This document shows, in pieces, positions 1-6,718 of a stretch of DNA of 22,120 nt. Source of the stretch: a virus. Position numbers and translations under genes: made by a program. The stretch lies in IMG/VR virus record IMGVR_UViG_3300006921_000183, positions 1 through 22,120 of that record; one strand, written 5' to 3'. Every line of letters begins with the position of its first letter. Within the stretch, counting starts at the first letter, position 1. The notes under the pieces were generated by a model. That model made no database searches. It worked only from the letters and a program-made list of their open reading frames with translations, and was not told the DNA's origin.

Positions 1-576
1 AAAGCATTCACTTTCTGTAATAATGCCTTGAAACGGGTCAATGTTGGTGTATTCCGGTAAAGGTTTTTCCGGTATTCGGTAATTGAAAGGGTCTTGCGCA
101 AAATCATGCGCAGGTATGGTGACAGCCCACTTCTTGCGTTTCGGGTTGTATGTTCCCGATACTCTCGTTAATTTTTCGGGATAACCGACTCCGTCGAGGC
201 TGCTCAAACCCTCTGCCATTTTGCGCTCATATCTGTCAAGGTGAATAGCCCATTCTCTGCCTCTTACGGGGCGTTTGAAGCACTGGTGGATATGAAACCC
301 TCTGCCGGTCGCAACGAGCCTCACATCGCCCTCTAAACGCTCAATCAGTGCGGCAACATCATGCTTCACATCATCCATAGTGAAATCCTCGTTCATGTCG
401 AAATCCCACCATGCCCTGTCCATGACGGCTGAATCATAATTACCGACTTCATCAAAGGGGTATAAAGAAGTGTAAATCGAGGTTTTACCGTTGAGACTTC
501 TGATATACTGAACAAACTCCTGCCTGTTATTGCATATCGTTCTCTTGAGTCCGACTTGTCGGGGGAATTGTAGCAT
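1..576 (-). CDS. Archaeo-eukaryotic primase (AEP), catalytic N-terminal part, cut by window edge
   Basis: Makes RNA or DNA primers for replication. I translated the minus strand by hand: 192 codons stay open from ATG at 576 to the left edge. Motif I is WWDFD near residues 56-60 (hydrophobics then DxD, metal ligands D58 and D60). Motif II is GRGFHIH at 91-97, matching the (S/T)GRGxH nucleotide-binding motif of PriS-type primases. A third acid (D128, LDGVG) is followed by KLTRVSGTYNPKRKKW, which corresponds to the R-x-x-GSLHxK region. Motif order and spacing fit the family. The gene is last in a run that begins with the Cas4-like nuclease. An in-frame TGA at 597-595, the stop of the preceding zinc-ribbon gene, bounds the start; ATG 576 or TTG 585 are the candidates. 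The C-terminal portion lies outside the window, so a helicase or PriCT fusion cannot be excluded. Confidence 0.85.
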   Translation of the reverse strand, partial: MLQFPRQVGLKRTICNNRQEFVQYIRSLNGKTSIYTSLYPFDEVGNYDSAVMDRAWWDFDMNEDFTMDDVKHDVAALIERLEGDVRLVATGRGFHIHQCFKRPVRGREWAIHLDRYERKMAEGLSSLDGVGYPEKLTRVSGTYNPKRKKWAVTIPAHDFAQDPFNYRIPEKPLPEYTNIDPFQGIITESECF

Positions 577-594
577 ACAAACCAACCGAGAGTA

Positions 595-744
595 TCAGTC
601 CTTAAGAACCACACGGTTATTACAGTGAGGGCATGTAGCAACTCTTTCGTTGCCAGTATCAATATCGCCGGTTAATAGCATCATAGGTTTTCCCTTTTCG
701 TCACTGACGACCATTTCGCCGTCGCATTCTGCGCAGATAATCAT
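595..744 (-). CDS. Small zinc-ribbon protein, 49 aa
   Basis: Hand translation gives a 49-residue protein with two CxxC pairs (CAEC near residues 4-7, CPHC at 38-41) separated by about 30 residues, a minimal zinc ribbon. Its ATG (744-742) overlaps the stop of the upstream gene (743-741) in an ATGA junction, so it is very likely translated by coupling. It ends 18 bases before the primase ATG and is in the same reading frame, separated by one TGA. A role as a zinc-binding accessory to primase or nuclease is conceivable from position only. No specific family recognised. Confidence 0.7.
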   Translation of the reverse strand: MIICAECDGEMVVSDEKGKPMMLLTGDIDTGNERVATCPHCNNRVVLKD

Positions 745-872
745 TCGTCATCACCACTGACATTTATTCCTATTAGTGCCATTGCTTCTTTATGCGAGCA
801 TCCACTATCCACAAAGAGGGAATAGGCTTGAGTATCTCGCCACTGCGTAGTCCATCGCCATTCGGGATTCAT
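741..872 (-). CDS. Hypothetical 43-aa protein
   Basis: A 43-residue tryptophan-rich small protein (MNPEWRWTTQWRD at the start, DDE at the end). It contains a single cysteine and no recognisable domain. The main support is arrangement: its ATG overlaps the upstream stop as ATGA (872-869) and its own stop overlaps the next ATG as ATGA (744-741). Such double coupling is rarely seen for a spurious frame. The upstream gene's GAG/GAA codons provide a purine-rich ribosome-binding site (GGTGAGGAAGA). Function unknown. Confidence 0.6.
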   Translation of the reverse strand: MNPEWRWTTQWRDTQAYSLFVDSGCSHKEAMALIGINVSGDDE

Positions 873-1000
873 TCTTCCTCACCAGTAATCTCTGAAATAA
901 CTTTTTGTGCGGCACATTGTTTGCAATGCAGTACACCCTCCATAGCAGGCCGGTGTTTCATAGGCTTTTTGCATTTTATGCGCAGATGCTTTGGAGGCAT
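869..1000 (-). CDS. Small cysteine-rich protein, 43 aa
   Basis: A basic 43-residue protein with one N-terminal cysteine (C10) followed by CKQC at 26-29. This gives three cysteines plus histidines (H17, H25) that could complete a zinc site. It starts at ATG 1000, sharing one base with the stop of the Cas4-like nuclease (TGATG junction), and ends in an ATGA junction with the next small gene. The upstream GGTGAT, which repeats twice in the nuclease 3' end, is a good archaeal Shine-Dalgarno match. Family not recognised; probably a nucleic-acid-binding mini-protein, which is inference. Confidence 0.62.
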   Translation of the reverse strand: MPPKHLRIKCKKPMKHRPAMEGVLHCKQCAAQKVISEITGEEE

Positions 1001-1854
1001 CACCAATCACCAACTCCCGTCATTTCGCTCTCGCAAGCAGGCGCAAAGTCGCACCACTGGGGGCAGAAGTAGTCCGACCACACCATAGGTTTCTCATGCG
1101 CCTTTAATCCCTCGACGGCTTTATTCAGTGCCTTGATGAAAGCATTATGACTACGACCATTGACCTTTTCAACGATAAGGATTCCCTTTTCGTCACCAAG
1201 CATCACTTGTCGTTTCGGGTCATTAACCATTTTCATAACAAAGTCCACATTGTCTGCGTCGGGCGCAAGGTATGCAAAGTGCGTGATTGGTCGGGTTTCG
1301 CCCATCAAGCGCAACATGTGCGCATAGTAGCAGAGTTCTCTGCGTGTGCGTGACAATTTTCCATCATTCATGTTTCCAGTCTTCAATTCATAAATGCAAA
1401 GTCCACCGTCGGGATGAACTAATACTGCGTCAATGAGTCCGACAAGGACTACATCACGCTCTGCGTCATAGACTGCTCGGTATTCTTCATACTCTATGGG
1501 TTTGAACTTATCAATACCCCACAAATCAATGCGTTGTTGCTCAAGGTTCACCATTTCATCAATGCCTTCTTCATGTGCTTCGGCAGGGATTAGTGGCGCA
1601 AGGGTGCTTTGACCCTCCCAATTATCATAGAGCGTTTCAAGCCCAGTGTGTATGCGTGAACCTCTCTCCATCTGCGGAGTAGCAGGCATTCGCATATCCT
1701 TCAAGACAACCTTCTGCATCCAAAATTGGCGGGGGCATTTTGAGTATGTCATAAATGAAGACTTGCTCAACTTAAGCAATTTTCCCTCTTCTGTGGGGTC
1801 ATAACTTGAATTGGCTTTCAATTCTTCAATTGACATTTCAGAAGGCTCTTTCAT
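1000..1854 (-). CDS. Cas4/RecB-like PD-(D/E)XK nuclease with Fe-S cysteines
   Basis: Predicted single-strand exonuclease, 284 aa, for DNA recombination, repair or genome-end processing. Visible catalytic layout: N-terminal SKSSFMTYSKCPRQFW, typical of the Cas4/AddB group, with C40; a conserved histidine in RGSRIHTGLE (H69); D142 in VGLIDAVL; and E156-x-K158 in YELKTG, the PD-(D/E)XK core. Three C-terminal cysteines (C264, C268, C274, in FCPQWCDFAPAC) plus C40 would ligate a 4Fe-4S cluster as in Cas4. ATG 1854 lies about 25 bases after a TATA-like box and has no Shine-Dalgarno, so the mRNA is probably leaderless. No cas1, cas2 or CRISPR array is nearby, so this is a viral Cas4-like recombination nuclease rather than CRISPR adaptation. 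It opens the run leading to the primase. Confidence 0.88.
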   Translation of the reverse strand: MKEPSEMSIEELKANSSYDPTEEGKLLKLSKSSFMTYSKCPRQFWMQKVVLKDMRMPATPQMERGSRIHTGLETLYDNWEGQSTLAPLIPAEAHEEGIDEMVNLEQQRIDLWGIDKFKPIEYEEYRAVYDAERDVVLVGLIDAVLVHPDGGLCIYELKTGNMNDGKLSRTRRELCYYAHMLRLMGETRPITHFAYLAPDADNVDFVMKMVNDPKRQVMLGDEKGILIVEKVNGRSHNAFIKALNKAVEGLKAHEKPMVWSDYFCPQWCDFAPACESEMTGVGDW

Positions 1855-1862
1855 TTGAAATA

Positions 1863-1896
1863 CCCCAAATATTCTAAAATATTAAAGAAAATGGGG
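1863..1896 (-). promoter_or_regulatory. TATA-type promoter inside an inverted repeat, upstream of Cas4-like nuclease
   Basis: On the minus strand a TTTAATA box (1886-1880) sits about 25 bases before ATG 1854, the same spacing seen at other promoters here. It is embedded in an interrupted inverted repeat: CCCCA at 1863-1867 pairs with TGGGG at 1892-1896, and between them lie two AATATT boxes (1868-1873 and 1878-1883). The arrangement could be an operator over the TATA box. That is inference; the promoter itself is better supported. Confidence 0.55.
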
Positions 1897-1909
1897 CGTG
1901 GTCTGCCTA

Positions 1910-2191
1910 TCATTCTTCTTCATCTCTCAACTTATGCTCGCAAGCAGGGCAGTGAATAGGTAAAGCAATATCTTCAAGAAGAGGTGTGTTTATTTTGAAA
2001 CCACATTCCGAACATTCTTCCTTGTGAAGCAATCCTTGTGCTTCAAGCATCCGAACCATAACCATGTTCAACTTGTCGCATTCTGCGAATACAACTCTCA
2101 ACATTTGGTTTTGTTGCTCAAGTGTGGTAGTCATTTCTGCAAGTAGTGTTTGCATCTGTTTAACTGTGGGCTTTTTTGTCTCTCTCGCCAT
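1910..2191 (-). CDS. Coiled-coil protein with C-terminal zinc ribbon, 93 aa
   Basis: Residues 1-55 are helical and heptad-like (KQMQTLLAEMTTTLEQQNQMLRVV), probably a coiled coil that drives self-association. Residues 58-90 hold two CxxC pairs (CSECGF and CPACEH), a zinc ribbon. The ATG at 2191 has GGTGAG just before it and a TATA box (2224-2215) 23 bases upstream, so this gene is transcribed on its own directly after polB. A DNA-binding or regulatory role fits the fold but is not shown. Specific family not recognised. Confidence 0.75.
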   Translation of the reverse strand: MARETKKPTVKQMQTLLAEMTTTLEQQNQMLRVVFAECDKLNMVMVRMLEAQGLLHKEECSECGFKINTPLLEDIALPIHCPACEHKLRDEEE

Positions 2192-2214
2192 ACTCTCACC
2201 ACATACCAGTCCTC

Positions 2215-2224
2215 ATATAAACCC
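2215..2224 (-). promoter_or_regulatory. TATA box, GGGTTTATAT
   Basis: Minus-strand GGGTTTATAT ends 23 bases before ATG 2191. The identical ten-base string occurs at 6714-6705 (also 23 bases before a start) and at 9229-9220. Position immediately after the polB stop fits an intergenic archaeal promoter. Confidence 0.7.
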
Positions 2225-2228
2225 GTCG

Positions 2229-4454
2229 TCATATCCAACTACCACTTAAACCATTGAGGGCATTTTCAAGTGAAACAATATCCCACCCCATAACCTCATA
2301 GTATGGTTGAACCTTGTCGAAAACAAATCTCTGCGCTATATGCTTGAAACCTATCTGCGCAATACCTTCGACTTCGTTTGGGTCATCGAAGGCGATATAT
2401 TCTCCTTTGTTGTTCAAAGTCGTTAAGAAGTAATCATCCTTACGATAACCCTTGCCTAAATGTGTGTTCGCCCACTGCGCACCGGCTCTTGCTTCGCCTA
2501 AGACGCTGTATTCGCTTAGATTTTTGTTCAACTTTGCTTTGATGCAAAGGTCACGCACCGGAATGTCACCGGAAATTATTCTGCGCACTAAATCTTCAAT
2601 CTCTTGAGTAATCTCAACCTCATCTCTTTCATTTAGTATTCCGTGTATAGTTGATTGCAAAGCAGACTTTAGCGCATTGGGTAATCGACCTTGTTTCATT
2701 TCAATACCCTTAACATATATTTGAGGGTCATGTGGTTCGCCGTCAGTCCATGATACGCTCGCCGCATAACGGTTCTTAGCCATGATTAGGAATGTGTCAC
2801 ACCACTTCTCGAACTCTGTTTCAATCGGACTCATGCGCTCATTGATTATGCGCAGAACATCTAAACCATGTTCGGAACTTTTTATATCGCACATAATCGA
2901 ATCGGTGTGACCGTAGCGTACTGTGCAACCTAACTCATTCGCAATATCACGCAGTCTGAACAGTGTTTGTCTTGATGTGAAGGTGATAGCAGAAGCAATA
3001 TCGGGGTGATAGAAACCACACTTTGAGTCACCTGCTACTCCGTACATCGAAGCGACGAGGGATTTTGTTGCGTACTGTAATGCGTCATACATTTTGCGCT
3101 TCTTTTCAGTCGGCGCAGACTTCATCAATTCCTTGTATCGGTTGCGCAAAACAGTCATTTTATCCATCTGTCTGCCGAGTAAACCATTCTTTTGCGCAAA
3201 CTTAACTCCATTCCCGCAATCATTCCCGTCGTCATCGAGGGTAGTCCAACAAATATTATGCAGTTTAATATTACTGTGATACATTGCCTTAATATCCATG
3301 ATTCCTATGTTCCTATGGACTCCTGCATCAACCTTCATAATATCTGCGCCTGTGTAATCCACCTTTTCAAATTGAGCCTTGCTCGGTATCTGTTCTTTGA
3401 ACTCTTCATCACGCAGAGCGAGAATAGGGAAAACCTTCGTCACATAGGGAGTAGTGCGTATATCGCACTGCGCAATATGTTGAACGGCGGTGAAATAATC
3501 TAATGCGCCGACCAAATCATTCAATCTCGGTAAAAGGCGTACATCTTGTCGTGCGTAGTCGAGGTATGTGCCAATGTCTGTAAAATAGGTGTCATGTCCG
3601 TCTTTCAAATCAACCTTAGTCTCTTTCAAGCAGTATGTTGATACTGCGCCTAATCCCATCGCAGGCAGTTGTCCGTTCTTCAAAGTCCATAACTTCTTAA
3701 AAGCAATCATCAAGTCTATGGTGTTGTAGCCTGCGATTGGCTGCGCCCACTCTCCGAAGTCATAACGCACCTTGCGCATAGGAGATAATGTGCGAATCTC
3801 AAGACCGTTTGCCTTGAACCGCTTGAATAACTGCTGGCAGTCCGCATTGACTACATTCCAACCAGTGAGAATATCGGGGTCGCATTTGCGCATAAGTCGA
3901 GCAAAGTCTTGCAGTAATTCCTTCTCATTGTTGAAACACTTGAACCGTCGTTCACCACTTACGCAATCTTTCATACCTTCGGGGTGTTCTTTGCAGGGAA
4001 TCGAGTCATAGAATCCTGCCTTGTAGTCGGGATGAGTAAATAGTACATACTCGCCATCCGTTGAGTCCTCGATGACGATAATTGTTATTTGGCCGGAGTC
4101 CATCATCCATTCCATATCAAAGAACCATGTTCGATGCTCATACATCGGGATATTGACTCGGTTTTCAACAAGAACCTTGTTCGTGTGCGCAATGTTCGCC
4201 TCCCATGTGCGAACCTTCTTTGAAACATTTCTCATATCATCTGTGCTTTCAAACATAACTCTCCGAAGTTTCTCTCCGTAAAGTCCTTCGTAATTCTCAT
4301 CGGGGAGAACCGTAAACGGTGGTTTCAAATTCCCAATATCGCCCGACTCAATATAGCAGAATGGGTTTGCAGAAACAGTCCTCTGTTTCCTATTGCCGTC
4401 TGCATCCCTATATCGGATTAAGACGCTATTCTTCTTCGTTCTCTCGATAATCAA
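2229..4454 (-). CDS. polB: Family B DNA polymerase, replicative
   Basis: The replicative polymerase, 741 aa, with 3'-5' proofreading. Exonuclease motifs: FDMEW at 112-116 (D113, E115), GWNVVNAD at 198-205, YARQD at 300-304. Polymerase motifs: A is DIKAMYHS at 387-394, B is KSLVASMYG at 464-472, C is YGHTDS at 514-519. The catalytic aspartates D387 and D518 are kept, but A has YHS for YPS, B lacks the usual asparagine, and C has H for the first D of DTD. The C-terminal end (GLSGSWI) resembles a weak clamp-binding peptide. The start is TTG 4454, overlapping the methyltransferase-remnant stop as TTGA; the next methionines lie too far inside the N-terminal domain. Last gene of the run that begins with the clamp. 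Confidence 0.96.
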   Translation of the reverse strand: MIIERTKKNSVLIRYRDADGNRKQRTVSANPFCYIESGDIGNLKPPFTVLPDENYEGLYGEKLRRVMFESTDDMRNVSKKVRTWEANIAHTNKVLVENRVNIPMYEHRTWFFDMEWMMDSGQITIIVIEDSTDGEYVLFTHPDYKAGFYDSIPCKEHPEGMKDCVSGERRFKCFNNEKELLQDFARLMRKCDPDILTGWNVVNADCQQLFKRFKANGLEIRTLSPMRKVRYDFGEWAQPIAGYNTIDLMIAFKKLWTLKNGQLPAMGLGAVSTYCLKETKVDLKDGHDTYFTDIGTYLDYARQDVRLLPRLNDLVGALDYFTAVQHIAQCDIRTTPYVTKVFPILALRDEEFKEQIPSKAQFEKVDYTGADIMKVDAGVHRNIGIMDIKAMYHSNIKLHNICWTTLDDDGNDCGNGVKFAQKNGLLGRQMDKMTVLRNRYKELMKSAPTEKKRKMYDALQYATKSLVASMYGVAGDSKCGFYHPDIASAITFTSRQTLFRLRDIANELGCTVRYGHTDSIMCDIKSSEHGLDVLRIINERMSPIETEFEKWCDTFLIMAKNRYAASVSWTDGEPHDPQIYVKGIEMKQGRLPNALKSALQSTIHGILNERDEVEITQEIEDLVRRIISGDIPVRDLCIKAKLNKNLSEYSVLGEARAGAQWANTHLGKGYRKDDYFLTTLNNKGEYIAFDDPNEVEGIAQIGFKHIAQRFVFDKVQPYYEVMGWDIVSLENALNGLSGSWI

Positions 4455-4720
4455 AACAAAGCAACCCTTTCTTCAACCCTTTCTTTATGTTGTTTAACTT
4501 CTTTTGAAATATGAGATAATCGCTTCTGCGCAATCTCAAAGTATTCAGAATCTCTTTCCACCCCTATAAATGAAAAGTCTTGCGTCAACGCCGCTATGCC
4601 TGTCGTGCCACTACCCATGAAGGATAACCCGTATGGCGGGTCGGTGACGATTGAATCAACAGAATTACTTTCCATGTCTTTCAAAGCATCTAAACAATCT
4701 GCGAGTATAATTTTCTTCAA
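4451..4720 (-). pseudogene. DNA methyltransferase remnant with internal deletion (89 aa)
   Basis: Beta-class N6-adenine/N4-cytosine methyltransferases have the order: catalytic DPPY, target-recognition region, then SAM-binding FxGxG. Here the N-terminal strand and DPPYG (27-31, TDPPYGLSFMG) run straight into SGTTGIAALTQDFSFIGVE (SAM motif, normally DPFMGSGTTG). Both flanks normally contain an FMG tripeptide (DPPYGLxFMGKxW and DPFMGSGTTG), so the two halves are joined at FMG 34-36, as expected from recombination at a short repeat. Family members are usually over 200 aa. The reading frame is intact, with a TTG start preceded by GGAGG at 8 bases and a TTGA overlap upstream, so it may still be translated. 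It could bind SAM but lacks a target-recognition region. An assembly collapse is an alternative. Confidence 0.75.
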
Positions 4721-5187
4721 GAATTAAGCCTCCAAATGTTATGATGAGCAATGTCCTCATAAACCCATTGGTGCATAATGTCCTTTACATCTCCAAAAGA
4801 CTCAACCTTAGTGTAGCCAAGAGACCGGACAACCGACTCAAGACGAGTCGAGGTTATGCCCTCTATTGGGTTAATGATTGTAATTTTAGGAATACTGCGC
4901 AGTAAATCGGATTTGTTGCGTTCATTCAAGAGGTGCTTGTGCAAACCCCTGCTTCGCCATTCTCTGCGCACATAGGTATTGCCAACAAACGCAAAGTCTC
5001 CTATGCGCAGAGAGCCAGTATAAGCAATTGCCTCTTCACCGACCCAAAGAACCCAATAAACCATCTCATCGAATATCGGGGGATAACCTTTGTCACTTGC
5101 GCACTTCAAGGGGCTGCCCCAATCACCCTCTAACTCTGTATGAGAAAAGGCGAATGAAATGCGCATATCTGACAACATGCCAATCAT
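4717..5187 (-). CDS. GNAT-family N-acetyltransferase-like protein, 156 aa
   Basis: Predicted acetyl-CoA-dependent acyltransferase. The centre reads AIAYTGSLRIGDFAFVGNTYVRREWRSRGLHKHLL: a beta strand, then R-x-x-G-x acetyl-CoA pyrophosphate-binding motif A and its helix, as in GNAT proteins. The C-terminal part (LESVVRSLGYTKVESFG) matches the usual final strand, where a conserved GY often occurs. I chose ATG 5187 because it overlaps the stop of the previous gene as ATGA; a longer frame to 5325 would overlap that gene by 140 bases. Substrate unknown. Placement between DNA-binding genes and polB suggests a role in modifying a protein, a small molecule or a base, but nothing in the sequence decides this. 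Confidence 0.68.
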   Translation of the reverse strand: MIGMLSDMRISFAFSHTELEGDWGSPLKCASDKGYPPIFDEMVYWVLWVGEEAIAYTGSLRIGDFAFVGNTYVRREWRSRGLHKHLLNERNKSDLLRSIPKITIINPIEGITSTRLESVVRSLGYTKVESFGDVKDIMHQWVYEDIAHHNIWRLNS

Positions 5188-5489
5188 TCTTTGCGTCGGC
5201 CAGTTGGTCTCGTTGCTATTCCGTGTGTGTTGAGCCACTTGTAAATCGTCATAGGTGATACTGCGCATTCTTTTGCGATAGAAGCCATACTGCGCCCCCT
5301 TCCGGCGTATTCGTTTGCAAGCCACGATTCTTTGCGGTATGTATTATGCGAAGAAACAGTATTCTGCACACTGACGATTACTCGGTGTTGTTCTCCGCAT
5401 TCAAGACAAACGACATTCTGCGCAGAATCATTATTGACTCCGACTTTTAATTTAGATTCACATTCATTGCATTTAAAACTTAATTTCAT
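5184..5489 (-). CDS. Zinc-ribbon plus helix-turn-helix DNA-binding protein, 101 aa
   Basis: Residues 7-33 contain two CxxC pairs (CNEC and CLEC), a zinc ribbon. Residues about 58-95 (LANEYAGRGRSMASIAKECAVSPMTIYKWLNTHGI) form a helix-turn-helix of the homeodomain-like/recombinase type: SMASIAKECAVSPMTIYKWL has the A-x3-G/C-turn and recognition-helix spacing. It probably binds DNA as a regulator. Its ATG (5489) directly follows the TAA of the preceding winged-helix gene (TAAATG), and its stop overlaps the acetyltransferase start. Regulator is inference from fold. Confidence 0.78.
   Translation of the reverse strand: MKLSFKCNECESKLKVGVNNDSAQNVVCLECGEQHRVIVSVQNTVSSHNTYRKESWLANEYAGRGRSMASIAKECAVSPMTIYKWLNTHGIATRPTGRRKE
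5415..5428. repeat. Extended TGCGCA palindrome, ATTCTGCGCAGAAT
   Basis: A perfect 14-base palindrome centred on TGCGCA. It is one of the longest symmetric examples of a hexamer that recurs about 90 times in this window. It lies inside the coding region of the zinc-ribbon/HTH gene. Confidence 0.6.
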
Positions 5490-5855
5490 TTATTTAACTC
5501 TCCTGTATTGGTAATTTTTATACGGGGTGAATATCCTCTCGATATAACCCCATCTTTCTATTAACTTTAGTATGTGACCGACACCGGAGGGATGAAGTGA
5601 GTTTTGAGGAATCATAATCTCATTCACCCTCTCGGTTATTTGGCCGCCGCTTAGTATTTGTCCTGTTTCCATGTGAAACAAAACGACTCCCATAACTGCG
5701 ACCTTTCGGTGTATTTTGTGCAGCGACATAACATTTCCCATATGCGATAACACTTCTTCGACCTGCTCTTGCGTAAACTTCTCAAAAGTCCTACTGCGCA
5801 GAGTCCTTGCGAAATTAGTGTTATCTCTCATGTGTTGGGAAATGTCAATAGGCAT
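5490..5855 (-). CDS. Winged-helix protein, 121 aa
   Basis: The second half reads like a winged helix: a helix with VMGVVLFHMETGQI, then GGQITERVNEIMIPQNSLHPSGVGHILKLIERWGYIERI (recognition helix), then a basic wing (FTPYKNYQYRRVK). Likely a DNA-binding or transcription regulator. ATG 5855 overlaps the clamp-like gene by 11 bases and has GGGAGG 12 bases upstream. A TTG at 5867, directly abutting that GGGAGG, is less likely. It follows the clamp gene in the same run. I cannot name a family. Confidence 0.72.
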   Translation of the reverse strand: MPIDISQHMRDNTNFARTLRSRTFEKFTQEQVEEVLSHMGNVMSLHKIHRKVAVMGVVLFHMETGQILSGGQITERVNEIMIPQNSLHPSGVGHILKLIERWGYIERIFTPYKNYQYRRVK

Positions 5856-6681
5856 CGGGCTTCGCAACCTCCCGTTGAAATATGACTGTTTCGTTTAGTC
5901 CTCCTTGATTGATTAGTAATGAAATACCTCCGCCTAAAGAAGTTAAGTCGAAGAATTGTAATTTTACTGCGCCAGTCATAGTGCGCAGAACATTTTCAAG
6001 ACTCCCACCGACAACTGTTGAGAACTCATGTTCGCAAGTTTCAAGAAGAGACTTAGTGCGCCCTTTGATTTCTGCGCCTGCGCTTAACAATAACAAGCCG
6101 TCTTCTGTGAAGAACTTGTATTGAGATACCTTTTGACCGTTCATAGAACCGCTATCCATTGCGTCAAGCAAGTCTGAAACAGACACTACGACTTCTGCGC
6201 AAGGTTCGACAGTATCGCCAGTGGATGCTGTGTATTTCCCTTCGTTTTTTATTATTGCGGCATTGAAACGCTCAAAACTCTCTTTAGACCATTCGTTCAC
6301 GGTCTTTTTGGTGTGTGTAAAAGCCTTTGCATCCCTGCTACTGATTAGAGTTGTTTGTTTTCCAGCAGAAACAATTTTTATTTTGCCATCATCTTGAGTC
6401 AAACGCACTGCGCTCTTGTGTTTCGATAGTGCGCCAAGCATCAAGGATATGTTCGCAACTACAATGCTCGCAGGTTCGCTATTCTCGCATTCCGCAGTGA
6501 ACAGAGAGATACTTGTTATGCCATCCCGAACAATGTTGCAGGTTTGCGCAAAGCCCTTATCTGCGTATATTGTTGTTCCCTCAACCTGCGGAATATTTTT
6601 TCCGTTGATTGTTGCATTTCTCTGCGTGCGCTTGAGAAGTGCTTGTAATTCTTTAGTCTCGATTGTCAATGTTTCCGACAT
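5845..6681 (-). CDS. Sliding-clamp-like (PCNA-like) processivity factor, 278 aa
   Basis: Probably the ring that tethers the polymerase to DNA. Identification is tentative because the sequence is divergent. Supporting signs: length of about 280 aa; alternating beta strands such as ASIVVANISLMLGALSKHKSAVRLTQDDGKIKIVSAG, which resembles the PCNA stretch of a short helix followed by two strands; a second similar unit near the C-terminus (SLENVLRTMTGAVKLQFFDL followed by GGGISLLI); first gene of the polB run; and a clamp loader plus clamp-binding peptides elsewhere in the window. ATG 6681 has GAGGG 7 bases upstream and a TATA box 23 bases upstream; the frame extends to 6726 but those codons overlap the promoter. 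A structure-based comparison would decide. Confidence 0.6.
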   Translation of the reverse strand: MSETLTIETKELQALLKRTQRNATINGKNIPQVEGTTIYADKGFAQTCNIVRDGITSISLFTAECENSEPASIVVANISLMLGALSKHKSAVRLTQDDGKIKIVSAGKQTTLISSRDAKAFTHTKKTVNEWSKESFERFNAAIIKNEGKYTASTGDTVEPCAEVVVSVSDLLDAMDSGSMNGQKVSQYKFFTEDGLLLLSAGAEIKGRTKSLLETCEHEFSTVVGGSLENVLRTMTGAVKLQFFDLTSLGGGISLLINQGGLNETVIFQREVAKPDAY

Positions 6682-6704
6682 ATATATCCCTCGTCTATTA
6701 GTCA

Positions 6705-6714
6705 ATATAAACCC
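6705..6714 (-). promoter_or_regulatory. TATA box, GGGTTTATAT, for the clamp-polB run
   Basis: Identical in sequence and in distance (23 bases to ATG) to the box at 2224-2215. It lies between the stop of the upstream gene (6719) and ATG 6681, and heads the run clamp, winged helix, HTH, acetyltransferase, methyltransferase remnant, polB. Confidence 0.72.
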
Positions 6715-6718
6715 GTCG

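Noticed and set aside
393-662. An 89-aa minus-strand frame overlapping the left-edge genes
   Set aside because: It is in another frame across the AEP primase start and the zinc-ribbon gene, both of which have clear motifs; its own protein shows none.
576-744. Stop-codon read-through joining the 49-aa zinc ribbon to the primase
   Set aside because: They share a frame, but an ATG follows the TGA by 18 bases and nothing suggests recoding.
1000-1854. CRISPR adaptation locus suggested by the Cas4-like nuclease
   Set aside because: No cas1, cas2 or repeat-spacer array is present; the dispersed TGCGCA copies are not regularly spaced repeats.
5188-5325. Longer acetyltransferase start at 5325
   Set aside because: It would overlap the zinc-ribbon/HTH gene by 140 bases and add residues with no family match; ATG 5187 forms an ATGA junction.
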